Made by a program: the position numbers and the translations under genes
Shown: positions 5,639 through 12,208 of the stretch, one piece after another
Position numbering within the stretch: the stretch's first letter is position 1
Layout of the letters: each line of letters begins with the position of its first letter
Notes under the pieces: model-generated
The model's input: the letters and a program-made list of their open reading frames with translations, nothing else
Databases searched by the model: none
Told to the model about the DNA's origin: nothing
From: an uncultured Gammaproteobacteria bacterium
GTDB lineage: Bacteria > Pseudomonadota > Gammaproteobacteria > GCA-002705445 > GCA-002716945
Direction: 5' to 3'
Assembly (NCBI GenBank): GCA_913041865.1
Contig: CAJWIW010000022.1
Location: forward strand, 1 to 13,603
DNA length: 13,603 nt

Positions 5639-6220
5639 ATGAGCGTTAGTAATACAAAAGTTGTAGACTTCTTAGAGGGCCTAAAAAAACGTGGCATCCA
5701 AGTGTTGTGTGCTTTACCTCAGGAAACTAATGGTGTAGAAGGCATAAACTATATTGGTTTGGGAAAAATCAATGCAGCTATCAATACCAGTACTATACTG
5801 TCAAAATTCAATCCAAAGTTAGTTATAAATTATGGCTCATGTGGAGGTCTCAATAAGCAAATCAGTGGGCTTGTAGAGATTACGAAATTTAAACAACATG
5901 ATATTGATTGTACTCCTCTTGGTTTTGATAAAGGTATTACGCCATATGATAAAATCCAAGATATTGAACTATCAAACTCGGGATACACTTGTGCATCAGG
6001 AGATTATTTTGTCTCTGATGGTAGCGCTATTAACGCAGATGTTGTTGATATGGAAGCGTACTCCATAGCAAAGGTTTGTTTATTAAATAATATAGAATTT
6101 AAATGTTTCAAATTTATAAGTGATTCTGCAGACGATGCTGCTGCTACAGACTGGGAAACTAATTGTGCGGATGGTTTTAAATTGTTTATAGAAAAAATGA
6201 AATTTTTGAATTTAAAATAG
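5639..6220 (+). CDS. MTA/SAH-nucleosidase-like protein (nucleoside phosphorylase fold, 193 aa)
   Basis: This is a phosphorylase/MTAN superfamily protein that likely cleaves a purine nucleoside thioether such as 5'-methylthioadenosine or S-adenosylhomocysteine to free adenine. Motifs in order are CALPQE (residues 24-29, with E29 in the position of the acidic residue of the N-terminal loop), NYGSCGGL (64-71), CASGDYFVS (118-126), VVDMEAYSIAKVC (135-147, with the ribose-binding ME139A) and KFISDSADDAA (158-168, with S161-D162 matching the purine-binding SD). It is somewhat shorter than the E. coli enzyme. The next gene, 10 bp downstream, is adenine phosphoribosyltransferase, which would convert the released adenine to AMP and supports adenine as the product. 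The ATG follows an extended -10 by 6 nt with no ribosome-binding site, so a leaderless mRNA is likely. Confidence 0.8.
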   Translation: MSVSNTKVVDFLEGLKKRGIQVLCALPQETNGVEGINYIGLGKINAAINTSTILSKFNPKLVINYGSCGGLNKQISGLVEITKFKQHDIDCTPLGFDKGITPYDKIQDIELSNSGYTCASGDYFVSDGSAINADVVDMEAYSIAKVCLLNNIEFKCFKFISDSADDAAATDWETNCADGFKLFIEKMKFLNLK

Positions 6221-6230
6221 TAGTATAGTT

Positions 6231-6767
6231 ATGCTTTTAAAAAATGTAGTGAAAAAAAATATTACAACCTTTAAGGATTTCCCTAAAAAAGGAATTTTAT
6301 TCCAAGATGTTTTCTCTATAACAAAAAATCCAAAACTCATGACATTAATAACCAACTCAATAGTTTCATATATAAAACAAAACAAAATTACGAAAGTAGT
6401 AGGTATTGATTCGCGTGGATTCATTTTTGGATCATGTGCGGCCTTGAAAGCAAAATTACCTTTTGTTCCCGCTAGAAAAGCAGGAAAACTTCCAGGAAAG
6501 GTTTATAAACAAAAATACAAGTTAGAGTATGGCTACGATCAAATTGAGATGCAATCACAATCGATTACTAAAAATGATAAAGTTCTGGTGGTAGATGATT
6601 TAGTAGCTACAGGAGGAACAGCTCTTGCAACAATCAAACTTCTAAAAAAAACAAATAAGAAAAAAATCTACTGTTATTTTATTGTAGGTTTAAAATGTCT
6701 TGATGGCATTAAAAAAATATCACAAGAAAATATTGGCATTAAAATATTGTATGAAGCTGATAAGTAA
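6231..6767 (+). CDS. apt: Adenine phosphoribosyltransferase (178 aa)
   Basis: The enzyme makes AMP from adenine and PRPP. The usual Apt order is visible: FKDFPKKGILFQDV (residues 14-27), GIDSRGFIFG (58-67), PARKAGKLPG (80-89, the flexible loop), YGYDQIEMQ (100-108) and the PRPP-binding loop VLVVDDLVATGGTA (118-131, with D122-D123). The length is that of a normal Apt. It starts 10 bp after the nucleosidase stop without a convincing ribosome-binding site, so translation is probably coupled to the upstream gene. The pair amounts to an adenine-salvage unit for by-products of SAM metabolism. The TVP38-like gene follows after 23 bp and could be cotranscribed. Confidence 0.95.
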   Translation: MLLKNVVKKNITTFKDFPKKGILFQDVFSITKNPKLMTLITNSIVSYIKQNKITKVVGIDSRGFIFGSCAALKAKLPFVPARKAGKLPGKVYKQKYKLEYGYDQIEMQSQSITKNDKVLVVDDLVATGGTALATIKLLKKTNKKKIYCYFIVGLKCLDGIKKISQENIGIKILYEADK

Positions 6768-6790
6768 AATGAGAACTACGATACTAGAGA

Positions 6791-7456
6791 ATGTTTAATT
6801 TCAAACTTTCGTTTTTTTTATTAATTTGCCTAATATTATTTCTTATTTATAGCTTTGCTGAGGCAAATGTCTTAAATTATCTCGATGAAAATTTCAGCGA
6901 AATAAAAGCATATACTCTCTCAAATCCAAAATACTCTAGATTATACTTTTTCATTTTTTATTTGATTATGGCAACGTTCGCGCTTCCAGTAGCATTGATC
7001 TTAGGACTCATATCTGGAATGCTTTTTCCCTTAGGTGATGCAATCTTGATTGTTTCATTTGCATCATCTTTCGGTGCTTTAGGCTCTTTCTATATCTCAA
7101 GATATTTTCTTAAAGATTTTTTTCAACAAAGATATAGTAAGGATTATATTCTAATAAATGAGGGATTTGTGCGAAATGGTGCTAGCTATCTTTTTGCTCT
7201 AAGAATGTGTATGTTGTTTCCATATTTCCTAATCAATGTCGTTAGTGGTCTTACAAGTATTCGACCTTTAATCTATTACTTTGTTACACAAGTTGGAATG
7301 TTGCCAGCGACAATTGTAGTAATTATGCTTGGTAAAAATCTAGAGATATTTCGGACAGATAATGTCTTTAGTATAGATGCAGAAATCATTGTCTTGTTGA
7401 CACTTGTTGGTTTGATTCCACTAACATCAAAATATTTCCTGAAAAAATACTTGTAG
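6791..7456 (+). CDS. TVP38/TMEM64-family membrane protein (VTT domain, 221 aa)
   Basis: This polytopic inner-membrane protein has about six hydrophobic segments. The core VTT/DedA-like region contains ALPVALILGLISGMLFPLG (residues about 58-76), FGALGSFYISRYFLKD (about 95-110) and FALRMCMLFPYFLINVVSG (about 134-152), the signature of the SNARE-associated/TVP38 family. Family members are linked to lipid scrambling and membrane homeostasis, but no substrate can be named here. The length is typical. There is no strong ribosome-binding site (only AGAGA next to the ATG), and a GATACT 5 nt upstream could be a weak leaderless -10. It follows apt by 23 bp on the same strand. I see no terminator in the 142 bp between its stop and the next convergent tiny gene. 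Confidence 0.85.
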   Translation: MFNFKLSFFLLICLILFLIYSFAEANVLNYLDENFSEIKAYTLSNPKYSRLYFFIFYLIMATFALPVALILGLISGMLFPLGDAILIVSFASSFGALGSFYISRYFLKDFFQQRYSKDYILINEGFVRNGASYLFALRMCMLFPYFLINVVSGLTSIRPLIYYFVTQVGMLPATIVVIMLGKNLEIFRTDNVFSIDAEIIVLLTLVGLIPLTSKYFLKKYL

Positions 7457-7598
7457 ATTTAATTTCTTCACCAGTTTGTTAATCAGGCTAAGATTATTTA
7501 AGATTTGGCCAATAACTCATACCTCTCGATAAAGCACCTATGATTGAAATAGAAATCAATCTTTATCAGAGAATGAATTTACAGGTTTAGTTCTGAAT

Positions 7599-7694
7599 TT
7601 AGTATCTTAATCCAAAAACTACCATCAATAGCACTAGAACTACTGTCAACACAACAATCCCACCAATGATGTAGAAAACTATTTCTGTTCCCAT
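7599..7694 (-). CDS. Tiny single-helix membrane protein (31 aa)
   Basis: MGTEIVFYIIGGIVVLTVV and a further hydrophobic stretch make one long helix ending in FGLRY. The evidence for expression is unusually good for so short a gene. A perfect AGGAGG (7701-7706 on the complement) lies 6 nt before the ATG, and a sigma70-type promoter (7714-7741) sits just upstream. Its composition recalls the one-helix accessory subunits of membrane complexes such as CydX or cytochrome oxidase, but no family can be named. Confidence 0.65.
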   Translation of the reverse strand: MGTEIVFYIIGGIVVLTVVLVLLMVVFGLRY

Positions 7695-7713
7695 ATCTTA
7701 CCTCCTAAATATA

Positions 7714-7741
7714 ATTATAAAAAAACGATATTTTTGGTCAA
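7714..7741 (-). promoter_or_regulatory. Sigma70-type promoter for the 31-aa protein gene
   Basis: On the complement, TTGACC (7736-7741) and a perfect TATAAT (7714-7719) are 16 bp apart. The predicted start point is around 7707, so the transcript would begin almost at the AGGAGG, giving a leader of about 13 nt. Confidence 0.65.
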
Positions 7742-7785
7742 TATATGATATTAATTATTTTAATATTTCAAATATATGTTAATTG

Positions 7786-7816
7786 TTGATTTTTTGTACA
7801 GCATTTTTCCTATAAT
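7786..7816 (+). promoter_or_regulatory. Probable promoter for the 42-aa protein gene
   Basis: A perfect TATAAT (7811-7816) lies 20 nt before the start codon, with TTGATT (7786-7791) 19 bp upstream. The spacing is long, so the -35 is uncertain. Confidence 0.4.
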
Positions 7817-7836
7817 ATAGTTAGTAGGAGTATTTC

Positions 7837-7965
7837 ATGAACAAGGAAACGAGAATCAGAGATAAATTTAGAATAATGCTGAGGGCATACTTAATCGCAT
7901 TATTTATTGTTGTGCCAATACTATATATAGGTTTTAGATTACATTACTACGGAACGATATTTTAA
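7837..7965 (+). CDS. Tiny single-helix membrane protein (42 aa)
   Basis: The basic N-terminus (MNKETRIRDKFRIMLR) is followed by one hydrophobic helix (AYLIALFIVVPILYIGF) and a short tail ending YYGTIF, giving an N-in orientation by the positive-inside rule. A TAGGAG ribosome-binding site (7825-7830) lies 6 nt before the ATG and a TATAAT is placed correctly upstream. It converges with the gene ending at 7975, with only 9 bp between stops. The family is not recognised. Confidence 0.6.
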   Translation: MNKETRIRDKFRIMLRAYLIALFIVVPILYIGFRLHYYGTIF

Positions 7966-7974
7966 ACATATTAG

Positions 7975-8334
7975 CTAACGTTTAATACCTATTTTTTGGC
8001 AAGCAAGCTCATTCATTTCTGCACTATCATCTAAGACCCATGAATTAGTAAGTAGCCTTACAGCATGCTGTTTGTTATAAAGGAAAGTCATTATCAACCA
8101 AAATAATCCAAAAGTCACGAAAGAGAATAGTGCGTGTACTATTCCTATAATTATTTCTCCTCTAAATATTGGAACAAAGAATCCAAACAATAAATATGTC
8201 CATGAATACCCCACAAAACAATTACTCTGCAAATCTGATTCTTTATGTTTAATTTTTACACCTCTTTGCCATCCTTGGACAATCGTTCCAAATATTGCTG
8301 GAGATAGAATTAGAAGTAGGTAGATTATAGTCAC
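7975..8334 (-). CDS. Small membrane protein with GYSWTYLLFG...FRG motif (119 aa)
   Basis: I chose the GTG at 8334 as start: it overlaps the stop of the upstream gene (TAGTG) and places a hydrophobic N-terminal helix (TIIYLLLILSPAIFG) first. The upstream ATG at 8373 would put 13 extra polar residues inside the neighbouring gene. After a short basic loop comes GYSWTYLLFGFFVPIFRGE, then a helix pair (HALFSFVTFGLFWLIMTFLYN) and a basic LLTNSW tail. The GYSW...FGFFVP.FRG block recalls small inner-membrane proteins of the HrgC/DUF2628 type, which have no settled function. It is coupled to the PsiE-family gene. Confidence 0.65.
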   Translation of the reverse strand: MTIIYLLLILSPAIFGTIVQGWQRGVKIKHKESDLQSNCFVGYSWTYLLFGFFVPIFRGEIIIGIVHALFSFVTFGLFWLIMTFLYNKQHAVRLLTNSWVLDDSAEMNELACQKIGIKR

Positions 8335-8699
8335 TATGCAACAACCTCTTTTTTGTAGGTAAGTACAAAGCAAGCGATTGCTATGATTAAAATAGCTCCC
8401 GCCTCATAGACTATAGCTGTTGGATCACTGTCTTTTCCTTGAAGGATAATTAGCCTTGATAATGCTGTCATTGCGATAAAAAGTGGTAATGTAATTGGAA
8501 TTTTTTTACTTTGATAAAATACTCCAATCATTCCTAAAACCTCTGCAAAAATAAACAAAAGTAGTAAGTCTGCTAGCTCAACCTTGCCAACACTATATAT
8601 ACTAAAAATCTCCTGCGTAATTGCAATAATCGTCATAAATGCGATTAAACCTAAAAGCGTGCTCTCAGCGAGACTTATTAATTCACGACCAAGTTTCAT
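8334..8699 (-). CDS. PsiE-family membrane protein (phosphate-starvation-inducible type, 121 aa)
   Basis: The start is the ATG at 8699 (MKLGRELISLAESTLLG), because an AGGAGG (8705-8710 on the complement) lies 5 nt before it. The longer reading to 8780 runs through the promoter. Four helices are predicted (about residues 14-34, 44-64, 69-88 and 97-116). The pattern RELISLAESTLLGLIA, LADLLLLFIFAEVLGM and ALSRLIILQGKD matches the PsiE family. PsiE of E. coli responds to phosphate limitation and cAMP-CRP, but its biochemical role is unknown. The stop overlaps the next start by one base. No Pho box is evident. Confidence 0.75.
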   Translation of the reverse strand: MKLGRELISLAESTLLGLIAFMTIIAITQEIFSIYSVGKVELADLLLLFIFAEVLGMIGVFYQSKKIPITLPLFIAMTALSRLIILQGKDSDPTAIVYEAGAILIIAIACFVLTYKKEVVA

Positions 8700-8730
8700 A
8701 TTTACCTCCTTGTGAGAATTACATACATAA

Positions 8731-8759
8731 ATTATAAACTTGTTATGAAATATTATTAA
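8731..8759 (-). promoter_or_regulatory. Probable promoter of the PsiE-family operon
   Basis: On the complement, a perfect TATAAT (8731-8736) with TTAATA (8754-8759) at 17-bp spacing. It lies about 30 nt before the start codon. Confidence 0.45.
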
Positions 8760-8789
8760 GATAATAAAGTAAAAAAACATTACAAATTA

Positions 8790-8798
8790 TGCTATATT
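8790..8798 (+). promoter_or_regulatory. Possible extended -10 element upstream of the 25-aa gene
   Basis: TGCTATATT fits TGnTATAAT with one mismatch. It would give a leader of about 80 nt that contains the short palindrome CCTAGACTAGG (8848-8858). No -35 is seen. Confidence 0.3.
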
Positions 8799-8882
8799 TA
8801 TATTGTTAGATTTATCATAGCCGTACACTTTGTTATCTAGCTATAAACCTAGACTAGGTAAAAAAATCAAAATAGGAAAACA

Positions 8883-8960
8883 ATGAAATTTTATAAGGAT
8901 ATATTTATCACGATTTTTATTCTTGCTTTATTTGCAGTATTTATAAAATTCTTCGCTTAA
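8883..8960 (+). CDS. Tiny single-helix membrane protein (25 aa)
   Basis: MKFYKDIFITIFILALFAVF is a single hydrophobic helix after a short charged start, ending KFFA. An AGGA (8873-8876) lies 6 nt before the ATG. At 25 residues this is close to the limit of what sequence alone can support. The helix, the ribosome-binding site and the similar neighbours make a real gene plausible. Confidence 0.4.
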   Translation: MKFYKDIFITIFILALFAVFIKFFA

Positions 8961-8978
8961 TCTTCAACGATTTTGCTT

Positions 8979-9092
8979 CTAAGAAAACTTGAGTAAAAGA
9001 TAAATTGATAGCGCAATCATTGATAGACCAATGAGGATCAATTTGAGTGTCTCAAGTAGGATTGTTATTTTACTCTTATCTTTCTCAGCCAT
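8979..9092 (-). CDS. Tiny single-helix membrane protein (37 aa)
   Basis: A charged N-terminus (MAEKDKSKITILLETLK) precedes one helix (LILIGLSMIALSIYLLL) and a short KFS tail. No ribosome-binding site is present, but TGATAAAAT on the complement (9099-9107) ends exactly 6 nt before the ATG, fitting the leaderless pattern of other genes here. It shares a 42-bp divergent control region with the IsdG-like gene. The family is not recognised. Confidence 0.55.
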   Translation of the reverse strand: MAEKDKSKITILLETLKLILIGLSMIALSIYLLLKFS

Positions 9093-9098
9093 GAAAAT

Positions 9099-9107
9099 AT
9101 TTTATCA
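9099..9107 (-). promoter_or_regulatory. Extended -10 promoter element, leaderless start (minus strand)
   Basis: On the complement this reads TGATAAAAT, fitting TGnTATAAT with one mismatch. Its last base is 6 nt from the ATG at 9092. Confidence 0.45.
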
Positions 9108-9119
9108 TACTGAATTACA

Positions 9120-9128
9120 TGATATCTT
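9120..9128 (+). promoter_or_regulatory. Extended -10-like element, leaderless start
   Basis: TGATATCTT keeps the TGn and four of six -10 bases and ends 6 nt before the ATG at 9135. It lies 12 bp from the opposing -10, so the two divergent promoters must share their upstream contacts. Confidence 0.35.
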
Positions 9129-9134
9129 ATACAA

Positions 9135-9440
9135 ATGAAATTTATTGCAATGAATAGATTCAAGATTATTTTAGGCAAAGAAGACGAGTTCGAACAAGTT
9201 TGGAGAACTAGAGAGACATATCTAGATGAGGTCGATGGCTTTATAGATTTTAATCTTCTTCGTGGGGAATCAACAGATGAATATACTTTGTATTCATCTC
9301 ATTCAACTTGGAATTCAAGAGAAGACTTCGTGGCTTGGACAAAATCTGAGGCTTTTAAAAAAGCTCATAAAGGTGCAGGTCAGAATAAACCACTTTACAT
9401 TGGCCATCCAGTATTTGAAGGTTTCGAGGTTATTCTCTAG
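9135..9440 (+). CDS. IsdG/HmoA-like ABM-fold monooxygenase, probable heme-degrading (101 aa)
   Basis: This is a small ferredoxin-like (antibiotic biosynthesis monooxygenase) protein. The N-terminal strand MKFIAMNRFKI puts Asn at position 7. Trp occurs at 68 (FVAWTKSEAFKKAH) and His at 78. These match the Asn7/Trp67/His77 catalytic set of IsdG-type heme-degrading enzymes, which open heme and release iron. The stretch GFIDFNLLRG and the ending NKPLYIGHPVFEGFEV are typical of the HmoA-like group. The length is normal, and dimers are expected from the family. There is no ribosome-binding site, and an extended -10-like sequence sits 6 nt before the ATG. It converges with a tiny membrane-protein gene 3 bp downstream. 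No heme-uptake genes are seen nearby. Confidence 0.82.
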   Translation: MKFIAMNRFKIILGKEDEFEQVWRTRETYLDEVDGFIDFNLLRGESTDEYTLYSSHSTWNSREDFVAWTKSEAFKKAHKGAGQNKPLYIGHPVFEGFEVIL

Positions 9441-9443
9441 CCT

Positions 9444-9578
9444 TTATACGTAAATTGCATAAAGAACCATAGTGATAATCAGTGGTACTATAAAACCCGC
9501 CATAAGAATAGGGATGACCCAACTAAATGGTTTGTCTCGTTCAAAGCCGAATCTTAGCCAATTTTTTTTCTTAGACAA
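9444..9578 (-). CDS. Tiny single-helix membrane protein, TTG start (44 aa)
   Basis: The reading begins at TTG 9578 with GGAG (9586-9589 on the complement) 7 nt upstream. A nearby ATG (9589-9591 on the complement) opens only a short reading in another frame. The N-terminus is basic (SKKKNWLRFGFERDK), followed by one helix (SWVIPILMAGFIVPLIITMV) and the tail LYAIYV. The W.RFGFERD.PFSW..P stretch looks conserved and not random, but I cannot name the family. Its stop converges with the IsdG-like stop 3 bp away. The GGT gene ends upstream on the same strand, about 35 bp before this start. Confidence 0.6.
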   Translation of the reverse strand: MSKKKNWLRFGFERDKPFSWVIPILMAGFIVPLIITMVLYAIYV

Positions 9579-9613
9579 TTAGGGTCTCCATTAATCCAAA
9601 TTATATTATGACA

Positions 9614-11302
9614 TCAATTTCCAGCGGCTGTACCAATTCTTCTTGGATCAGATACACCCAAATAAGATCCTTTCCCAATATAAATGGCATTTATACCACT
9701 TGGCAATGACATGATATTGATTTTATGTCCTCTCTTTATAAGTTCATCAGCTATCGATGACTCAGCCTCTGTCTCTACATCGTAACCCCTTGATAAGATG
9801 TGTGGGTGCATGATTGCATCAGCTAGATTTTTTTTATTAAACAAAATATCAAAAATTCTCTGTGTGACATGTCCTATTATTCTGCTTCCACCTGCAGAAC
9901 CAATAACCAATACAGGCTTCTTTGTGTTCGATTCAAAAACTATCGTCGGTGTCATAGAGGATCTAGGTCTTTTGTTAGGTTGTACTCTGTTTGCTACTTT
10001 CAAATTATTTGATGATGGGATAAATGAAAAATCTGTTAGCTCATTATTTAAGAGATATCCATTAGACATTATTTTTGATCCAAAGGAAGTTTCTATTGTT
10101 GATGTCATCGAGATAATATTTCCATATTTATCTATAATCGAGATATGCGTTGTACCTTCTTCTAGAGATTCGTGACCAAGGGATAGCTTATTTTGCCAAC
10201 CGAGAGGAACCCCTGGTTGAGCATCTCTGATTACTTTATTAGACGAGATAATTTTTTGTCTTTCTCTAATGTATTCGCTGTCCAAGAGTTTAGTTCCTGG
10301 TGTATCGACAAAATCTGGATCAGCATGGTATAGATTTCTATCAGCAAAAGCTAATTTTGATGCCTCTATGTATCTATGCCATGTAGGTTTGTATTCAATC
10401 ATTTTAAGAATTTGAAGCATTGTTAAGCCCCCTGAAGAAGGCTCTCCCATCGAACACACTTTATAACCTCTGATATTCTCACATACAGGTTCTCTCTCAA
10501 CGACCTCATATCTATCGAAGTCACGTTGATGTATTTCGCCTCCATTTTTTTTTACCATTTTAATAATTTCAGTTGATATCGGATGTTGATAAAATATTTT
10601 GTAATTATTTTTCGCTAATGAGATTAAATTTTTAGCGTATTCTTTATTTATTAATAAGTCACTGGACAAGAAATACTTTTTTGAACTTGGATTTTCAGAT
10701 AATAAATTTCTTTGCGAAGAGATTGATTTTTTTAAACCATCAGATTTTAGGAAACCTTCTGAAGCCAACTTGTAAGCCGATGAAATGAGAACATCCATGG
10801 GCAATGAGCCAAATCTATCGTGTAATATGCCAATCAATGCTGGCGTACCTGGTATTCCAATGGATTTCCCACTAGTAGATGCAGAAATAAAGTCAATTGG
10901 ATTGCCATCTGAATTTAGAAATAAAGATTCAGTCGCAGAACTAGGTGCCGTCTCCCTTGCATCAAACGTAGAAATTTTTTCATTTGATTGATTAAAATAT
11001 AAAACAAAAGCACCTCCCCCTAGTCCGGATGCTTGAGGTTCTGTTAAACCAAGAACAAGCTGAGCGGCAATAGCTGCATCTGCGGCCGTTCCTCCAGTAG
11101 CTAGTATTTTCTTTGCTGCTTCGGTTGCATTTGGATCTGATGTGACAACCATGAAATCTCGACTTTCTGCGATTTGATTTTTAGACAGCGACTCAGCAAA
11201 CAAATCTCTAGTGAGAAAAGCTAGAGTTATACAAATAATAAGACTAGTAAGATTAGATTTTATAATATTCTCAAACCTGATTTTCGTTAACTTCCTTTTC
11301 AT
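9614..11302 (-). CDS. ggt: Gamma-glutamyltransferase precursor (562 aa)
   Basis: This secreted N-terminal nucleophile hydrolase cleaves or transfers the gamma-glutamyl group of glutathione and related compounds. From the ATG at 11302 there is a signal peptide (hydrophobic SLIICITLAFL, probable cut after LFA36). The large-subunit landmarks are GGTAADAAIAAQLVLGL, PQASGLGGGAF and FDARETAP, with R116 matching the substrate-binding Arg. The self-processing site is GTTHIS, with nucleophile T384 beginning the small subunit. ETSFGSKI, LLNNELTDFS, RPRSSMTPTI and GSAGGSRII follow. The total length is close to the E. coli enzyme. The frame extends 18 codons further, but that part overlaps the divergent methyltransferase, so I use the downstream Met that starts the signal peptide. 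No clear ribosome-binding site is seen. Confidence 0.95.
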   Translation of the reverse strand: MKRKLTKIRFENIIKSNLTSLIICITLAFLTRDLFAESLSKNQIAESRDFMVVTSDPNATEAAKKILATGGTAADAAIAAQLVLGLTEPQASGLGGGAFVLYFNQSNEKISTFDARETAPSSATESLFLNSDGNPIDFISASTSGKSIGIPGTPALIGILHDRFGSLPMDVLISSAYKLASEGFLKSDGLKKSISSQRNLLSENPSSKKYFLSSDLLINKEYAKNLISLAKNNYKIFYQHPISTEIIKMVKKNGGEIHQRDFDRYEVVEREPVCENIRGYKVCSMGEPSSGGLTMLQILKMIEYKPTWHRYIEASKLAFADRNLYHADPDFVDTPGTKLLDSEYIRERQKIISSNKVIRDAQPGVPLGWQNKLSLGHESLEEGTTHISIIDKYGNIISMTSTIETSFGSKIMSNGYLLNNELTDFSFIPSSNNLKVANRVQPNKRPRSSMTPTIVFESNTKKPVLVIGSAGGSRIIGHVTQRIFDILFNKKNLADAIMHPHILSRGYDVETEAESSIADELIKRGHKINIMSLPSGINAIYIGKGSYLGVSDPRRIGTAAGN

Positions 11303-11325
11303 TAAGTAGATAAATTTGTCATACT

Positions 11326-11331
11326 TAATAT
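11326..11331 (+). promoter_or_regulatory. Candidate -10 for the methyltransferase, leaderless start
   Basis: TAATAT ends 6 nt before the ATG at 11338, the same spacing as at the extended -10 sites elsewhere in the window, but it lacks the TGn and a clear -35. The whole divergent interval with ggt is only 35 bp. Confidence 0.3.
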
Positions 11332-11337
11332 GAGTAT

Positions 11338-12132
11338 ATGACTGACTATAATTCAATAAAAGAAAAAGCTAGACAAATGTGGTCCACTTTTGCTGCTTTT
11401 GAGACAGTTACTGGTTTAGCTGCACCAGAACTCGTAAAATTTTCTGGGTTGCAAAAAGGGGATCGTGTTCTTGATGTTGGATGTGGCACCGGTGTAGTTG
11501 CAATTACCGCCGCTCAACAAGGAGCAAAAGCTTTTGGGTCAGATTTGACACCTGAGTTGATTGATAGGGCTAAAGAAAATTCTAAAATTTCTGGGTTCGA
11601 CATAAACTTCATTGTCTCAGATGTTGAGGAGCTTCCGTATGATGATGAAAGTTTTGATTTTGTTTTGAGTCAATTTGGTCATATGTTTGCACCAAGACCT
11701 AATGTGGCAGTCAGAGAAATGATGCGCGTTTTAAAGACCGGTGGCGTTATTGCTTTTTCAACTTGGCCTCCCGAGCTTCTCACAGGAAGATTATTTGCAC
11801 TTACTGCCAAATATGGTCCTCCGCTCCCAGAGGATTTACCTTCTCCGGTTGAGTGGGGTGATGTTGAGGAAATTAAAAAAAGAATTGGTGATTTGGCAAA
11901 ACACATCTCTTTTCATAGGGCACAGTACGGTAATCCAGCAATGAGTCCAGCACATATGCGAATATTGTTGGAGACACATATTGGTCCGATTGCCGCAGTT
12001 ATAAAGTATCTTGAAGATTCGCCAAACAAACAATCACTCTTCCGAAGTGAGATCGATGTTTTGCTGGGGGAATATTTCGAGAATAATACTGTAATTCAAA
12101 GCTATTTAATGACTCGAGGAATTAAAAGATAA
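11338..12132 (+). CDS. Class I SAM-dependent methyltransferase (264 aa)
   Basis: This is a Rossmann-type methyltransferase of the UbiE/Methyltransf_11 type. Motif I is RVLDVGCGTGVVAI (residues 43-56), the acidic end of strand 2 is GSDLTPELI (67-75), then DVEELPYDDESFDFVLS (95-111) and the motif III-like MRVLKTGGVIAFSTW (129-143). The C-terminal ~110 residues (from about PPLPEDLPSPVEWGD) probably form the acceptor-binding cap, which I cannot tie to a substrate. No ribosome-binding site precedes the ATG, and a TAATAT lies 6 nt upstream, suggesting a leaderless message. It is divergent from ggt with a 35-bp gap. No pathway partner is adjacent. Confidence 0.88.
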   Translation: MTDYNSIKEKARQMWSTFAAFETVTGLAAPELVKFSGLQKGDRVLDVGCGTGVVAITAAQQGAKAFGSDLTPELIDRAKENSKISGFDINFIVSDVEELPYDDESFDFVLSQFGHMFAPRPNVAVREMMRVLKTGGVIAFSTWPPELLTGRLFALTAKYGPPLPEDLPSPVEWGDVEEIKKRIGDLAKHISFHRAQYGNPAMSPAHMRILLETHIGPIAAVIKYLEDSPNKQSLFRSEIDVLLGEYFENNTVIQSYLMTRGIKR

Positions 12133-12159
12133 TTTTTTTATCCTATACATTTAATTTTA

Positions 12160-12188
12160 TTGAATATTATTACTAGGGGAGATAAACT
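12160..12188 (+). promoter_or_regulatory. Probable promoter of tRNA-Ala
   Basis: TTGAAT (12160-12165) and TAAACT (12183-12188) are 17 bp apart, with the tRNA beginning 20 nt after the -10. Each hexamer keeps about four consensus bases. Confidence 0.4.
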
Positions 12189-12208
12189 CATTGTCACTAA
12201 GTATTTAA

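Noticed and set aside
7512..7577. TTG-initiated 21-codon reading on the minus strand (ends SYWPNLK)
   Set aside because: No ribosome-binding site and no promoter, and the length is within chance expectation.
8848..8858. Palindrome CCTAGACTAGG as an operator
   Set aside because: Only 5-bp arms and a single copy. It is mentioned with the leader but not supported as a separate site.
9798..10175. Plus-strand open frame inside ggt (125 codons)
   Set aside because: It is antisense to the conserved catalytic part of gamma-glutamyltransferase. It has no ribosome-binding site and a composition explained by the opposite strand.
11679..12033. Minus-strand and alternative-frame readings inside the methyltransferase gene
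   Set aside because: They are shadows of a clear class I methyltransferase frame with no start signals of their own.
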